A DNA stretch of 64,000 nucleotides from Ligustrum vulgare (GCA_963555705.1 OY743187.1:10430133-10494132); one strand, 5' to 3'; shown: positions 45,775 through 57,120, numbered from the stretch's first letter. Translations and numbers: made by a program. Notes: generated by a model not told the origin, from the sequence alone.

Positions 45775-46323
45775 TGGTCACAAGTCACAATTTTTTAGGT
45801 CACAACTTATTATGGTCACAAGTCAAAAATCAGGTCAAAAGTTTATAGTCACAGTCACAATTTTTTAGGTCACAATTTTTTTCTCGATCACAAATTTCGA
45901 ATTTCGAAGCTCACGATTTTTTCGATCGCAAATCTCGAGTCAATTGATCACAACTTAACAAATTATGAGTCACAATTTCTTTATTGGTCACAATTTTTTC
46001 TCGGATACAAATCAAGAATTTTTTAGGTTACAATTTTCATAAATCACTAGTTTTCTTGATCACAAATTATAAATTTTATAGGTCACAATTTATAAAATTA
46101 TTTGGCGACTCATTTTTTGGTTACAAATTATCGATTTAGTTGGTCACGATCTATTTCTCGGTCACAAACCACAAATTTTATAGGTCAAAAATTAAGGTCA
46201 CAACAATTAATTGATTACAACATATTTTTGGGCCACAATTATCAAATTATTAGGTCACAATAATTCAATTAAAGGTTACAAATTATCAAATTTTTTAAGT
46301 CACAAATTACGTAATATTGGTCA
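45775..46323. repeat. Degenerate GGTCACAA repeat array
   Basis: GTCACAA occurs 13 times exactly in about 550 bp, plus variants (GATCACAA, GGTTACAA, GGCCACAA), usually followed by A/T-rich TTTTTTA spacers of 10-40 bases. All are in the same orientation. No coding signal. Confidence 0.88.
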
Positions 46324-47110
46324 CACATCATCATCAGCACCACCACCACAGACCGCCAACACTACCACCACCGATTATCGCTGCCAACACCATTACTAAC
46401 CAGAGCAAACACCATCACCACCACCACCACAACACCTAACCTCACCACCAACCAACTCTACCGCCACCACATCCACCACCACATCCGCTACCACAACAAA
46501 CACAAGAATCACCCTACCCACCCCCACTCATCCACCACCACCCGGCGGCACCCCAGCTACCACTGCCACATCCAGCCCGAAATCACCTCACCACTGCAGC
46601 CACCCACTACCGTTATCTTCAATCACTTGCACCACCACTACAGACACCACACCACCTCCAAATCGCCCCACCACCATTACGAGATCCACCACCTCATTGT
46701 CATTGCCACACATCACTAGTAGCACCACCGCCACAATCACACTCACCATCATTGAGCACCACCGCCAACCACCATGCCACCACAACACACCATCATCTCC
46801 ACCACTCAACCAAAAAGGAAAAAAAAAAAAAAAGAAAAGAAAAGAGGAGATGGAAGCAGCTCCTTCGCCGTTGTTGCTAGATCGAAGCAACGCCTAAGCA
46901 GAGGGCGCTGCTTCCATGGAAATCGCGGCGTCGCTGAGGAGGTTAGGCGAAGGGGAAGTCATGGCGGAGAGCTGGCGATGGCTCTTGGAGACGGCGTCGG
47001 AGTTGTGGTTGTGTGAGATAAGAGAGGGATATGGTGGTTGTGTGAGAGGAAAGGGATATGGTGGATGGAAATTATTAGGGTTTAAAAGTTGTGTGTTGTG
47101 GGAATAGAAG
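46324..47110 (-). other. CAC/CCA-rich tract and possible decayed gene start
   Basis: 46324-46800 is a C/A-rich low-complexity tract (GGTGGT on the other strand). 46850-47090 is GC-richer. On the minus strand it has AAACCCTAA (a telo-box motif common in plant leaders) at about 47081-47089, then a frame from 47190 through SHRQLSAMTSPSPNL ending at 46894. No family was recognised. It could be a decayed gene 5' end or a gene piece caught by a mobile element. Confidence 0.35.
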
Positions 47111-47151
47111 ACTTGATTTTTGTACAAATAACTTTTAAATTTGGTTTTTGA

Positions 47152-47421
47152 ATTGTGTAGTTCAAAAGCACGTGTGTGTAATTTCCTCATTTCTAATTAA
47201 CACAGTCGGGCATACACTATGTTATACTTTTCAACTATCCAACACTAATTAGATGATAATGGCTCTTTTGACAAGGCTTTAACTTCTAGTAACTAGACTA
47301 GCTTTTTAAACGATTTTCTAGTCAAATAATCAAATTTAAAAAGATTATTCAAACATGTTCAAAAATAATTTCGTTGTTTTAAAAGTAATTTTTGAGTATT
47401 CAAAAACAATATCAAACAAGT

Positions 47422-47455
<34 letters not shown>

Positions 47456-47733
47456 GTAGTTCAAAAGCACGTGTGTGTAATTTCCTCATTTCTAATTAAC
47501 ACAGTCGGGCATACACTATGTTATACTTTTCAACCATCCAACACTAATTAGATGATAATGGCTCTTTTGACAAGGCTTTAACTTCTAGTAACTAGACCAG
47601 CTTTTTAAACGATTTTCTAGTCAAATAATCAAATTTAAAAAGATTATTCAAACATGTTCAAGAATAATTTCGTTGTTTTAAAAGTAATTTTTGAGTATTC
47701 AAAAACAATATCAAACAAGTCCTATATATATAA
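47152..47733. repeat. Tandem duplication, unit 299 bp
   Basis: 47152-47450 and 47451-47733 match with only about three substitutions over roughly 280 bases. The first unit ends in a (TA)n run that is shorter in the second. Confidence 0.96.
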
Positions 47734-47767
47734 TATTCGAATAACAACAATACTAATGATAAAATAC

Positions 47768-47862
47768 CAGTGTTTAGAAAATTGAAAATCGGTTCGAACC
47801 AGAAAAGGCAACAGGTCAAAGGTCAGAAGGTCCGACCGGGTCGAACCGATTTCAATTAAAAC
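47768..47862. mobile_element. Truncated relative of the hAT-like element at 44892
   Basis: Starts AGTGTTTAGAAAATTGAAAA and has TCGGTTCGAACC and CCGGGTCGAACCGATTTC, the same words as the 44892-45220 element. The opposite end is missing. Confidence 0.6.
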
Positions 47863-47879
47863 ATCATACAACATTTTAA

Positions 47880-47960
47880 TTTAGTTTATAAACCAATTTA
47901 TAAATTACACAATTTCTCAAACAACTTTTTAACCTCATATTTTCTCTTTAACTTTTCAAG
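47880..47960. mobile_element. Left half of a MITE split by Copia-2
   Basis: TTTATAAACCAATTTATAAA and ACACAATTTCTCAAACAACT belong to the common MITE family. The right half resumes at 59325. Confidence 0.65.
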
Positions 47961-48134
47961 TGTTGCAAATATTATCTTGTATTAGTGAATGACAATTGTA
48001 CCCCTGTAATCCTAGTTATAATTACTTTCTATATCCATTTCTTCCCCTATATATATGAGGCTCTGGTTCATAATAAAATACACAAGTTTATTGGTGTCTC
48101 TACTTTTTTCTCTGTTTCTCTCTAGTTTATAACA
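47961..48134 (+). repeat. Copia-2 5' LTR
   Basis: Matches 59151-59324 with about 14 differences. It contains a CCCCTATATATAT TATA-like box and AATAAAATAC. The sequence after it, CATTATCAGCACGAG, may be the primer site, but I cannot assign the tRNA. Confidence 0.93.
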
Positions 48135-48704
48135 CATTATCAGCACGAGTCTCTACCATATATCAAAATATTAGTTAGAAAGTAATATCATATGCACCGA
48201 AATTAATTTGGTGACATATGATTTTTTTTATAGTTCCAAAATCAATGGATTTCAAATTTGATTATTCAAACCGATTACTCAAAATTATGTCGCTTTCTGC
48301 ATACTGGAGTTCAATCAGCCGCCGAATAAATCTTTTCAATACAGTTTAGTTCCTTTTCAATTCCCTACTGTGTTGAATCCCAATTCGTTTTAAATCTATG
48401 CATGTTTATTTTTCAAACCAATCAATCAATCCCAATTTAGCACACATTATCAAATCCAATTTGGAACCTGAATTCTTGTTTCAGTTCCGATAATAATTAT
48501 TTCAGTTCCCATGTCTTTATGGATCATAATTATTTCGTTTCAAAATCATTTTAATATGTGATTATATTTTGCAGATTCGATGTTCTTTATATTAATGTTC
48601 TTTATGTGTTTAATGTATATATTATCGTTGATATTATTGATTTGTCATATTGTTGCTCCTGAAGTAGTACAATAATATATTAATATTTCAAAAGAATATT
48701 ACCC

Positions 48705-48893
48705 ACTGTTCGGCGTCTAACCTTAAAAAAATAGTTTTTTTTTTTGTTTTTTAAGTAGATGAATGATTAAAAAGTGGAGAGAGAAAATGTGTAGGGTTAG
48801 AGATTGATTTGAGGAATTGTGTAGTTTAAAAATTGGTTTAAAAACCAAAAAAATCAAAATAAACACACTTACCGAACATAGGCTTAATTATAA
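48705..48893. mobile_element. MITE inside the palindrome array
   Basis: Left CACTGTTCGGCGTC and right CTTACCGAACATAG are inverted relatives. Internal AATTGTGTAGTTTAAAAATT text belongs to the common MITE family. Confidence 0.6.
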
Positions 48894-49087
48894 ATTTATT
48901 AATTACAAACTTATTGATGTTATTTATTTACTATATATGTTATTACTCCTGAAGTAGCACAACATTATATTAATATTTCAGAAGAATATTAATCATATAT
49001 TTTTCTATTACAAATATTTATTATTGTTCCTGAAGTAATACAATATTATAATTCAGAAGAATAATTTGTTCTCGCTCCTGAAGTAGC

Positions 49088-49091
<4 letters not shown>

Positions 49092-49126
<35 letters not shown>
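49092..49126. repeat. (TA)n expansion within one palindrome module
   Basis: The TA run replaces the left arm of a module that still ends AAGAATATTAAT. Confidence 0.85.
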
Positions 49127-49128
<2 letters not shown>

Positions 49129-51710
49129 AATATTAATTATAGATATGTCAATTACAAGTATTATTGTTATTATTGATTTAAATTGATAATTCATTATGTT
49201 GTTACTCCTGAAGTAGTACAACGAATAATTAATATTCTAAAAGAATATTAAACATATAATTGTCTATTATAAATAATTTGTTGTTACTCTTGAAGTAGAA
49301 CACTATTATAATTAATATTCCAAAAAAATATTATTTGTTCATGAGGAGCATAAATTATAATTTTTAATATTTCAGAAGAATATTGATTTATTATTTTTGA
49401 AGAATCAAAATAAGTTCGTTAGCGGAAGAAAATATATATTGTTCCAGCATATTAATTTTTGTTCTAAAATGTACTGAAAATTTGTCATTGTCTCTTTTTG
49501 CCTATATCAATTATATTTATCTGTACCATTTATGACGCACAAGATCAATCATAAATCTTGGAATCAAAATCAGCAAAGATTGGATAACCACGTTCACGAT
49601 TTATTTGTAGTATATCTCTTTGTTTATGTTAATCCAATATTTTTGTAATTTTTAGATTTTATCTTTGTCTTGTAACCCAGGTAATATCATATATATATAA
49701 GATTACTTGCTCGTGAAGAGCAGTATATCACAATTTTAATATTCCAGAAAAATATTAACTCAATGCTCCTGAAGAAACATAATTTAAAATATGTTTTAAA
49801 CGAATATAGTGTTGGTGTTCTCGAAGAAATACAACCCACGTTAGATAAATATTTCAGAAGAATATTTTATAGTCACTAGTGTAGAGTACAAATATTGTTA
49901 GTTCGAAAGGTAGAATGAATCATTAATATCAATATTCAAGAAGAATATTATTTTCTCCTAAATAGCATAAATTGTCAATATTTCAGAAGAATATTGACTT
50001 ATTATTTTTGAAGAATTGCAAACTTAGAAATATAATTATTCCAGAAGAATAACTAGTTTTTTTTGCTCCTAAATAGTACAATATATGTTAATTATTGTTA
50101 TAATTGAATGAGTTTCGAATCAATATTCCAGAAGAATATTGCATTATTGCTACATTTCAATATTCTAGAAGAATATTATTTTATTGAGCATGTGATAACT
50201 ATTGCACTCTTGTTCTCAAAAAAAATTCAAAACTTTGAATTTATTAATAATCAGAAGATTATTATGATATTTAATAATATATTGTTGTGATGATTCCTGA
50301 AGAATCATAATTTTATCTCATATTAAATATTGTAACGGAATATAATTTGCTCTCGAAGAGCCCAATATTATGAGATATGTTATTAGTTTGATATTCTGGG
50401 ACAATATTTTATTGTTACTCCTGAAAAGTAACAATTTTATTTTATGATAAATATTTTCATTTATTATGTTACTTGTTCATGAATAAAATAGTTTATTTTT
50501 CTACTCAAAGTAAAAGTTAGTATTCTATTAAGTTTGAATTTCCATAAAAAGTGGTATAGTTATTCGATCTTATCATATCGTTTTGATTATACCAATTTAA
50601 AATAAATATTTGTTTGAATGTATGCTTTACATTCAACAATATAGTACAATATTCCAAAAGAATATTGTGTCATTATTCTAGAAAAAGAAACAATCTAAAT
50701 CAATATTTGATAAGAATATTGATCTAAATCGATATTCCAGCAAAATATTGCAGTATTAGGAATATCTCATTTGAGTTATTTAATAAAATATTCCAGAAGA
50801 ATATTTCATTTTTGCTCTTGAAGAATGAAAATCTTATTTCACATTGAATATTCGAGTTTAATATGTCGTTACTCCCGAAGGAGCACAACATTTTTAACAT
50901 AATATTATCTGCTCTTGAAGAGTATGATATTACAATTTCAATATTCCAGAAGAATATTGACATATTGATTTTGAATGAGCAATAAAAACGTGCTTTCGAA
51001 GTGGCATATGTTTTGAATAATATATCATTTGAGTTCATATTTATCTCTGAAGGAAAATATATAACTAATGTCATAAGGATATTGATTAGTTTGACTACTT
51101 GAATGATATATGATTATATAATGTTTAATAATTGAATTATATCTTATATTGAACCAAAAGTTCAATTTGATTTTATTATTTGGCATGACCAGTTGGACCA
51201 TCATTGGATCAATAATGATGCAAAATTAAAATGGATACTCAATGAAGAACTAGAAGATTCGCCAATTCATTCATATATGATGTTTGTTTTTTTTATATAA
51301 AATTTCTTGACTATCACTAGCTAAAATAGGGATTAAATTCCCTATATTTCTGAAAATAATTAGGGTCATAAATGAGGCTCATCATCCTCCACGTTGATCA
51401 TCTAAATATTATTTGTATCTAATAGATTTGATACATATACTAGATGATTTGCATGGTGTTTGCAACCTGAAATTTGCGAAATTTGCTCAAATTTTAAATT
51501 ATGAGCATAATTTTCAGATTATATAATCAAGAATGCGATTTGATAATACTAGTGGACACGAATCTCAACATTTTAATAAGTGTTAGTTAGGATGTCGTTA
51601 AAAGGTTGAACATTTTTGCTTGTTAAATGCTTCCAATTAATTTAATTGAGAACAAAATACTTCCCTTTTTGTTTCGAAAATTCTATTACGCATCATGCCA
51701 ACATCATAGT

Positions 51711-52375
51711 TGATGCGAACCTCCTTGGTATATTGACCAAGAATTCCCACAACTATTTGAAATCTTTCCAAGAAAGTTAATATGGTAAAATAAAGGATAG
51801 AACACCTTAACCCAAGTTTAAATCTCACCCAAAATTCATAGGTTAAAGAACTAAGCCCAATGGATAAAGATTAAACAAATTTCAAGGTGGCGAAAATCAA
51901 CAACAACACAAGAATAAAATATACTCAAGCAAAGTTGATTAATTCCAAGTAGATAACAAGAACAAAGGAGGTTTTTATCCTTACCTCAAGGAGCCTCTCA
52001 AGAGAGTATTCAAATGAACATCTTCAAAGTTAATTCTAGAGTTTTAAATGAAAATGTATATTTATTGTACAAATTATGGGGTAAAAGTAAAATTATGAAA
52101 ATTGCACAAAAACCCCTTTTTTGAACTTGGGGTGTTTCGGTCAACCGAAACGACAGTTTCGGTTGAACGCCACTCGACCGAAAGATGTTGGATCTCAAAT
52201 CTTCAACTTTCTTTATGTCTTGGCTTCCAACTTGATTTTTGGCTTCTTCTCTTGAAAAGGATTCGACCTAGAATCTTGCTTGACTGCACTAGCGTGAGAT
52301 TCCTTGACCTTTGATCGTGTAACATTGTGGACCATAGGTTTGTGCAATGAAGTTGGACCTTCTCGATTCTCATCA
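51711..52375 (-). repeat. Gypsy-2 3' LTR
   Basis: Matches the right LTR closely to about 52245, then diverges. It lacks about 80 bases present in the right copy between two GACCGAAA words near 52175. Confidence 0.85.
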
Positions 52376-52949
52376 TCCCCTCCATCTCGAGAGAGATTCG
52401 ACCACGAATCGATACCTACAATAAAAACAGAAAATTCAGGTACAATAAAGGTAACTGAAATTTCATACTCACCGTGCAAAATCAATTTGTAGGTGTTGCC
52501 AAGAGCTTGAAACGAGCCAACACCGCAGAGTAGCAATTTGGATTTTATTCCATCGGGAGTTCTTTCCTTGAAAGGAACCATATTCAACCACCCAGATCAA
52601 ATACGAATCGCCTCGTATCATTGTTGGTGTTTGAATTGTAGTGCTCATCCTTCATCTCAATTTGAGACTTGTTCCACCCATGAAGTGACCTAACATTTTC
52701 CTCATTCTTCTCCCCACCCAAGTTACCTCTTTCATCAATAAATAAACGAATCGAATTCAAAAGAGTTAACAAGTCAAGATCATAAAGAATTTCAAAAGAA
52801 GAAAGTTTGTTGATACAATGAGTATTTCTATTATAAGCATTTGCACCATAGCTATTAGAAGTGTCATTCCAATGGTCACTAGGGACATGCCAATGTATGT
52901 ATGAACCTTGAGGTAAAAATTTAGATTTAGCCTTTGTGCAAGTGAAGCA
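52376..52949. other. Gypsy-2 3' internal region
   Basis: No integrase core was recognised. Short open frames are not convincing. Confidence 0.5.
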
Positions 52950-53504
52950 TTAACTATAATTGCAAATACGTTCAACATCAATCTTCAAATTAGGCCAATA
53001 AAATTGATTACATAATACCTCTAAGATCCCTTTGATTCTAAGTCGCCCCGTCAAACAACCAACTTGTGTCTCTTCCACTAGAAATTCGTGTATGGCACAT
53101 TTAAAAACAAACAAACTAATTTCCCAAAATAAATAATCATCATGTTTATAGAATCTAGCAAAATCTCGCTTACCATATGATTCATAGAGGTTAAACAATT
53201 TTGGGTTTTTAGCATGCACGCTCTTGATATGTTCAAGACAAAATGAGTTAGTTAAGGAGGTTAGAAGGAAAATCATTTCCACGCCAAAATGTTTGATTAG
53301 ATCTCCCTTATAGACTTCCCAAACTAGCAATTCCCCTATAGGACAAGTAGGCACATTGAGCTTGTTCTCACAAAATAGGAAACCACCATGCACATGAAGG
53401 TTATCAAGTATAACATTTTCACACTCCAACAAAATATTTTCCAAGCCTCCATCGATGTCATACAATCCTCTAATGTATTGAAAACATAATAACCTTGTGT
53501 TCAA
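52950..53504 (-). pseudogene. Gypsy-2 duplicated integrase H2C2 region
   Basis: Two related segments sit in one frame. The first ends GGFLFCENKLNVPTCPIGEL followed by LVWEVYKGDLIKHFGVE. The second ends IHEFLVEETQVGCLTGRL ... LCNQFYWPNLKIDVERICNY. Both correspond to the tether and zinc-binding start of Gypsy integrase (usual text ELLVREAHGGGLMGHFGV..). No integrase core follows. Confidence 0.75.
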
Positions 53505-53544
53505 AGAGTTTTTAGGAGCATACCTCCTTGATATATGGCATCGA

Positions 53545-54949
53545 TTATTTCATTTTGTTTACCTCGGTTGTACTTGTCGTTGTAAGAAAATGTTTCCAAG
53601 AATTTCTTCCATAAGGCATGCTTTTGGAGTTCTTTTTTCCTTTGATAAGTTGCCTCACAATTTCCTGTAACAAAGAAATAACCAAACTAGAGAGGAAAGT
53701 GTTAGAGTATTCAAGAGTAAAGAATATTTTGGTGGGATCTCTGCTCTCAATTTTTTTGATGGCACTCATCACTTCCTCACCTTTTTCTGAGGCAGGAACC
53801 TCAACTCTTGGTTCTTCTCTTACCTCTCCTTTTTTTGGAGTTGTGGCTCCAACCCTCATTGCCTCTTCTTTTTCTATGGACGTGGCCTCAACTTTCATGC
53901 CCTCAATTTGCCTCTCCTTTGTTTCTTCATCTAACTTTTCAATTGAAATTTCTTTTTCCTTTTCCTTGTCTTTTTCTTTCTCCTTCTTTTCTTCCTCCAA
54001 CTACTTCTTGAGTTTCATTTGATCTTTATGAACTTCCTCCAAACTCAAAGGTAGGAGCACCACCTTTTTCCCATTCACCAGAAAGCTATACCAGTTCCTC
54101 TTGGTATGATGTCTCACTTCCCTATCACGTTGCAAAGATTTCCCTAAAATTATGTGAGTAGTGTGCATGGAAACCACATCACATAATATTTGATCACTAT
54201 AAGTACCAATGTGAAAAGTAAGAAGAACTTGTTCACTTATCCTCACCTCCCCATAGTCATTCAACCTTTACAATATATAAGGACTAGGATGCTTCATAAT
54301 TGGTAGCCCCAACTTTTCCACTCTACTAGCACTCACCAAATTTGTATCACTCTCCCATTTATAATGAGACTACATGCCCTTTCCCCCACAAGGCATCTAG
54401 TATAGAAAGTATTTCCTCCATACTTCTCCCTCTCATTACCATGGGCCAAAGATGTTGGTGGCCTGGCCTTCATCTCCAACTCTACTTCTCCACTTTTACT
54501 CATCCCATGGAATGATGAATTTTGCATTCTCACACTATAAAAAATTTCATTAACTCCATTTCTCTTATCATCCAACCACTCTCTTCTTTTCCTATTTATA
54601 CTCCCATTTTGTTCACCATCCCCATCATTTCTCAAAACATCCCCACATTTACCCCTAACTTCTTTTCTATTCTTCCTTCCCATTCTCCCATCATCAACCA
54701 AAGCATCTCCAAATTTATTCCTCATTCTTTATTATCCCTTCCCTCTCCTTCATTACTAGTTGATGTACTCTCCCCTTTTGTTGCTAACCTTTCCAACCCT
54801 CCCTCAATTTCCTCCATTTTCCTAGCCATGGTTATTGAAAAAGTTTGCAACAATTCCTTCAAGTCTTGAGTTTGAGTATTGGAATTTGACATGGTATGCA
54901 AGTGTGAAAGTATTCTCACAAGAATATTTTTAACTCGTGTTTCACTCAA
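53545..54949 (-). pseudogene. Gypsy-2 gag and protease-like remnants
   Basis: The first fragment (54949 down to 54722) is a short gag start with MARKMEEIEGGLERLATKG. 54264-54001 reads VLLTFHIGTYSDQILCDVVS and HIILGKSL..DREVRHH..NWYSF, the region following the protease in plant Gypsy elements. 54000-53545 begins with an extreme Glu/Lys-rich stretch and then FLSSLVISLLQE, the point where the reverse transcriptase should begin. The RT is deleted. Confidence 0.72.
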
Positions 54950-55955
54950 TTTAGGCTTTTACCCTCTAATGAGCTCACTACTCTTGCATTTTTCCACTCA
55001 AAATCTCATTTCTCAAGATTTCCAAGGAAGGTAATCAACTAAACCACAAAGTATAATTCTTGTGGAGTCAAAGAAATCACAAACAAGGAAGAAGGAATTT
55101 ATAACAAGTAGACACAATAAAAAGTGGAATTTATGTACTTGCTATACTTAAAAGGAACAATTATTATGTGGAATAAGATGCTAAGAACACAATTTCAATA
55201 ATGGGATTGAATAACCACAAGTAATAGTCAAGGCATAGATGTAAAGTAATAAGCACAAATAGTGTAATTTTCAATGAGGCAATTTAGCAAACACTTTGTA
55301 CTCAATATTGAAGTGGCCTTGAATGGATATAATGTGGATATATGATAAATCCCCAACAACCCAAATGTTGTAAGGAATGAATGAACAATAATACCCAATG
55401 TAAGGAACAAATGATATGTGGGATAAGATATTGACAATACAATTTCAACAATGGAATTGGACAATCACAAATATTTAACAAGACGTGGGTATTGAATAAT
55501 AAGGCATGAATGGAGTATTTTTCTTTGGGACAATTTATCAAACACTTTGTGAGTAACTCCAAATAACCTTGAATGTATTGAATGTGGGTAGATTGAAGAA
55601 TCCCAACAATTCAAGATGACAATAAATGCTTAATGATTTAAGGATAGCAATAAAGGATAGTAACCCCAAGTATTTAGCAATGAGTAGATGTTGATATATA
55701 TGCACAAATAGCATAAGATTTCATTGAGGAATTTTATCAAACACTTTGTGTGTACACTTTGGATAATGTAGGAATGTAAGTATTTGGCTAATGGAAACCC
55801 CCAACAAATTCAACAATCAATATACCCAATATGTAAGAATCAATAAATACTCATGGGCATATGAAAATTTCCAATTTTTTCTTGAATTTTAATTTTTTTT
55901 TTTTTTATATGAAGAACAACAACAATAATGTGAATGATATGTTTACCAAATTAGA
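54950..55955. other. Gypsy-2 untranslated leader
   Basis: Between primer site and gag. It contains diverged near-repeats of about 180-240 bases with AATTTATCAAACACTTTGTG (near 55530 and 55730) and related AATTTAGCAAACACTTTGTA (55268), so the leader itself was built by duplication. Confidence 0.6.
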
Positions 55956-55974
55956 ACCAAGCTCTGATACCAAA
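55956..55974 (-). other. Gypsy-2 primer binding site (initiator tRNA-Met)
   Basis: TTTGGTATCAGAGCTTGG on the minus strand directly inside the LTR. Confidence 0.88.
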
Positions 55975-56710
55975 TGATGCGAACCCCCTTGGTATATTGA
56001 ACAAAAATTCCCACAATATTTGAAATCTTCCCAAGAAAGGTAATATGGTAAAATAAAAGATAAAATACCTTAACACAAGTTTAAACCTCACCCAAAATTC
56101 ATAGGTTAAAGAACCAAGCTCGATGGATAAAGATTAAACAAATTCCAAGGTGGCAGAAATCAATAACAACACAAGAATAAAATATACTCAAGCAAAGTTG
56201 ATTAATTTCCAAGTAAATAACAAGACCAAAGGAGGTTTTTATCATTTCCTCAAGGAGCCTCTCAAGAGAGCATTCAAATGAACACCTTCAAAGTTAATTC
56301 TAGGGTTTTAAATGAAAATGTATATTTATTGTACAAATTATGGGGTAAATGGGAAATTACGAAAATTGCACAAAAAAACCCCATTTTTTGAACTCGGGGT
56401 GTTTCGGTCGACGTCATGGTCGACCGAAACGACAGTTTCGGTTGAACGCCACTGGACCGAAACTGATTGAGGCTGAATAAAAATTTCTCTCCAGAAGATC
56501 GGTAGACCGAAAGGAAGTTCGGTCGACCGAAAGATGTTGGATCTCAAATCTTCAACTTTCTTCGTGTCTTGGCTTCCAACTTGATTCTGGGCTTCTTTTC
56601 TTGACTTATTCACTTTGTTTAGCCTCGAATCTTGAACTTCTTCGGCGTCGAATCTCATCATGGGTCCCACCGACACGTGCATCGAGGTTTGACTTTCTCG
56701 AATCTCATCA
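55975..56710 (-). repeat. Gypsy-2 5' LTR
   Basis: Longer copy, with a cluster of GGTCGACCGAAA-type palindromes at 56402-56540. Confidence 0.87.
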
Positions 56711-57120
56711 ATAATTCTCCTTGTTATAATTGGCTTATGGTTAGAGAATAATTTTTCCATCTAATTTTTTAATAGTGCAATCGATCCACCACAATGCACT
56801 GAAATGGAAAATAAATGATGTTGAGAACAATGCATGGTTTGAACATATATCCCAAATAGGTGATATTTACAACGCCGAAAAAATGATTGTCAATTTGATG
56901 GACAATTTTCTCAACATTAGGGGGAAGATTAATAGCTTAAAACCATACACATACATCATATTATGCTATGTATATATCCTCGCAATTGATAATACGAACC
57001 AGAAGTTCGATTGAAAATATGAATGAAATGTTCAAAGATAGCATAACTTTAAGATGCAATATCTATAAGCGATTGATAAAATCTCATATATTAGTTATAG
57101 ATGCTCTATCTCATATTGAT

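Larger units (their letters stand above)
48650..51062 (+). repeat. Array of short palindromes with conserved NNGAA centre
   Basis: At least 18 copies of the module AATATTC-CAGAA-GAATATT or close variants, roughly alternating with TTGCTCCTGAAGTAGCACAA-type modules. Examples with perfect arms: 50121-50141, 50245-50264, 50290-50308, 50411-50435, 50646-50668, 50786-50806 and 50938-50960. Arms differ between copies (AATATTC, TAATAATC, ATGATTC, ATTGTTACT, TGCTC) yet stay complementary, around CAGAA, AGAA, CTGAA or CCTGAAA. A T in place of C in the left arm leaves a G-U pair in RNA. Many contain TTCnnGAA. Function unknown. Confidence 0.9.
51711..56710 (-). mobile_element. Decayed Ty3/Gypsy retrotransposon (Gypsy-2) nested in Copia-2
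   Basis: LTRs at 51711-52375 and 55975-56710 have TGATGCG...CATCA ends. The primer site for initiator tRNA-Met is next to the right LTR, so it is on the minus strand. ATAGT (51706-51710) and ATAAT (56711-56715) flank it, with one mismatch. Inside are gag, a protease-like region and integrase zinc-finger remnants; the reverse transcriptase is missing. Confidence 0.82.

Noticed and set aside
46588..46890. Gly/Val/Trp-rich frame on the minus strand
   Set aside because: It is translation of the CAC/GTG low-complexity tract.
48650..51062. CRISPR-like or satellite array
   Set aside because: Repeats are short, imperfect and unevenly spaced, arms vary, and the sequence is plant nuclear DNA inside an LTR element.
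53618..54022. Hydrophobic Ser/Phe-rich frame on the plus strand
   Set aside because: Antisense shadow of the Glu/Lys-rich Gypsy-2 frame.
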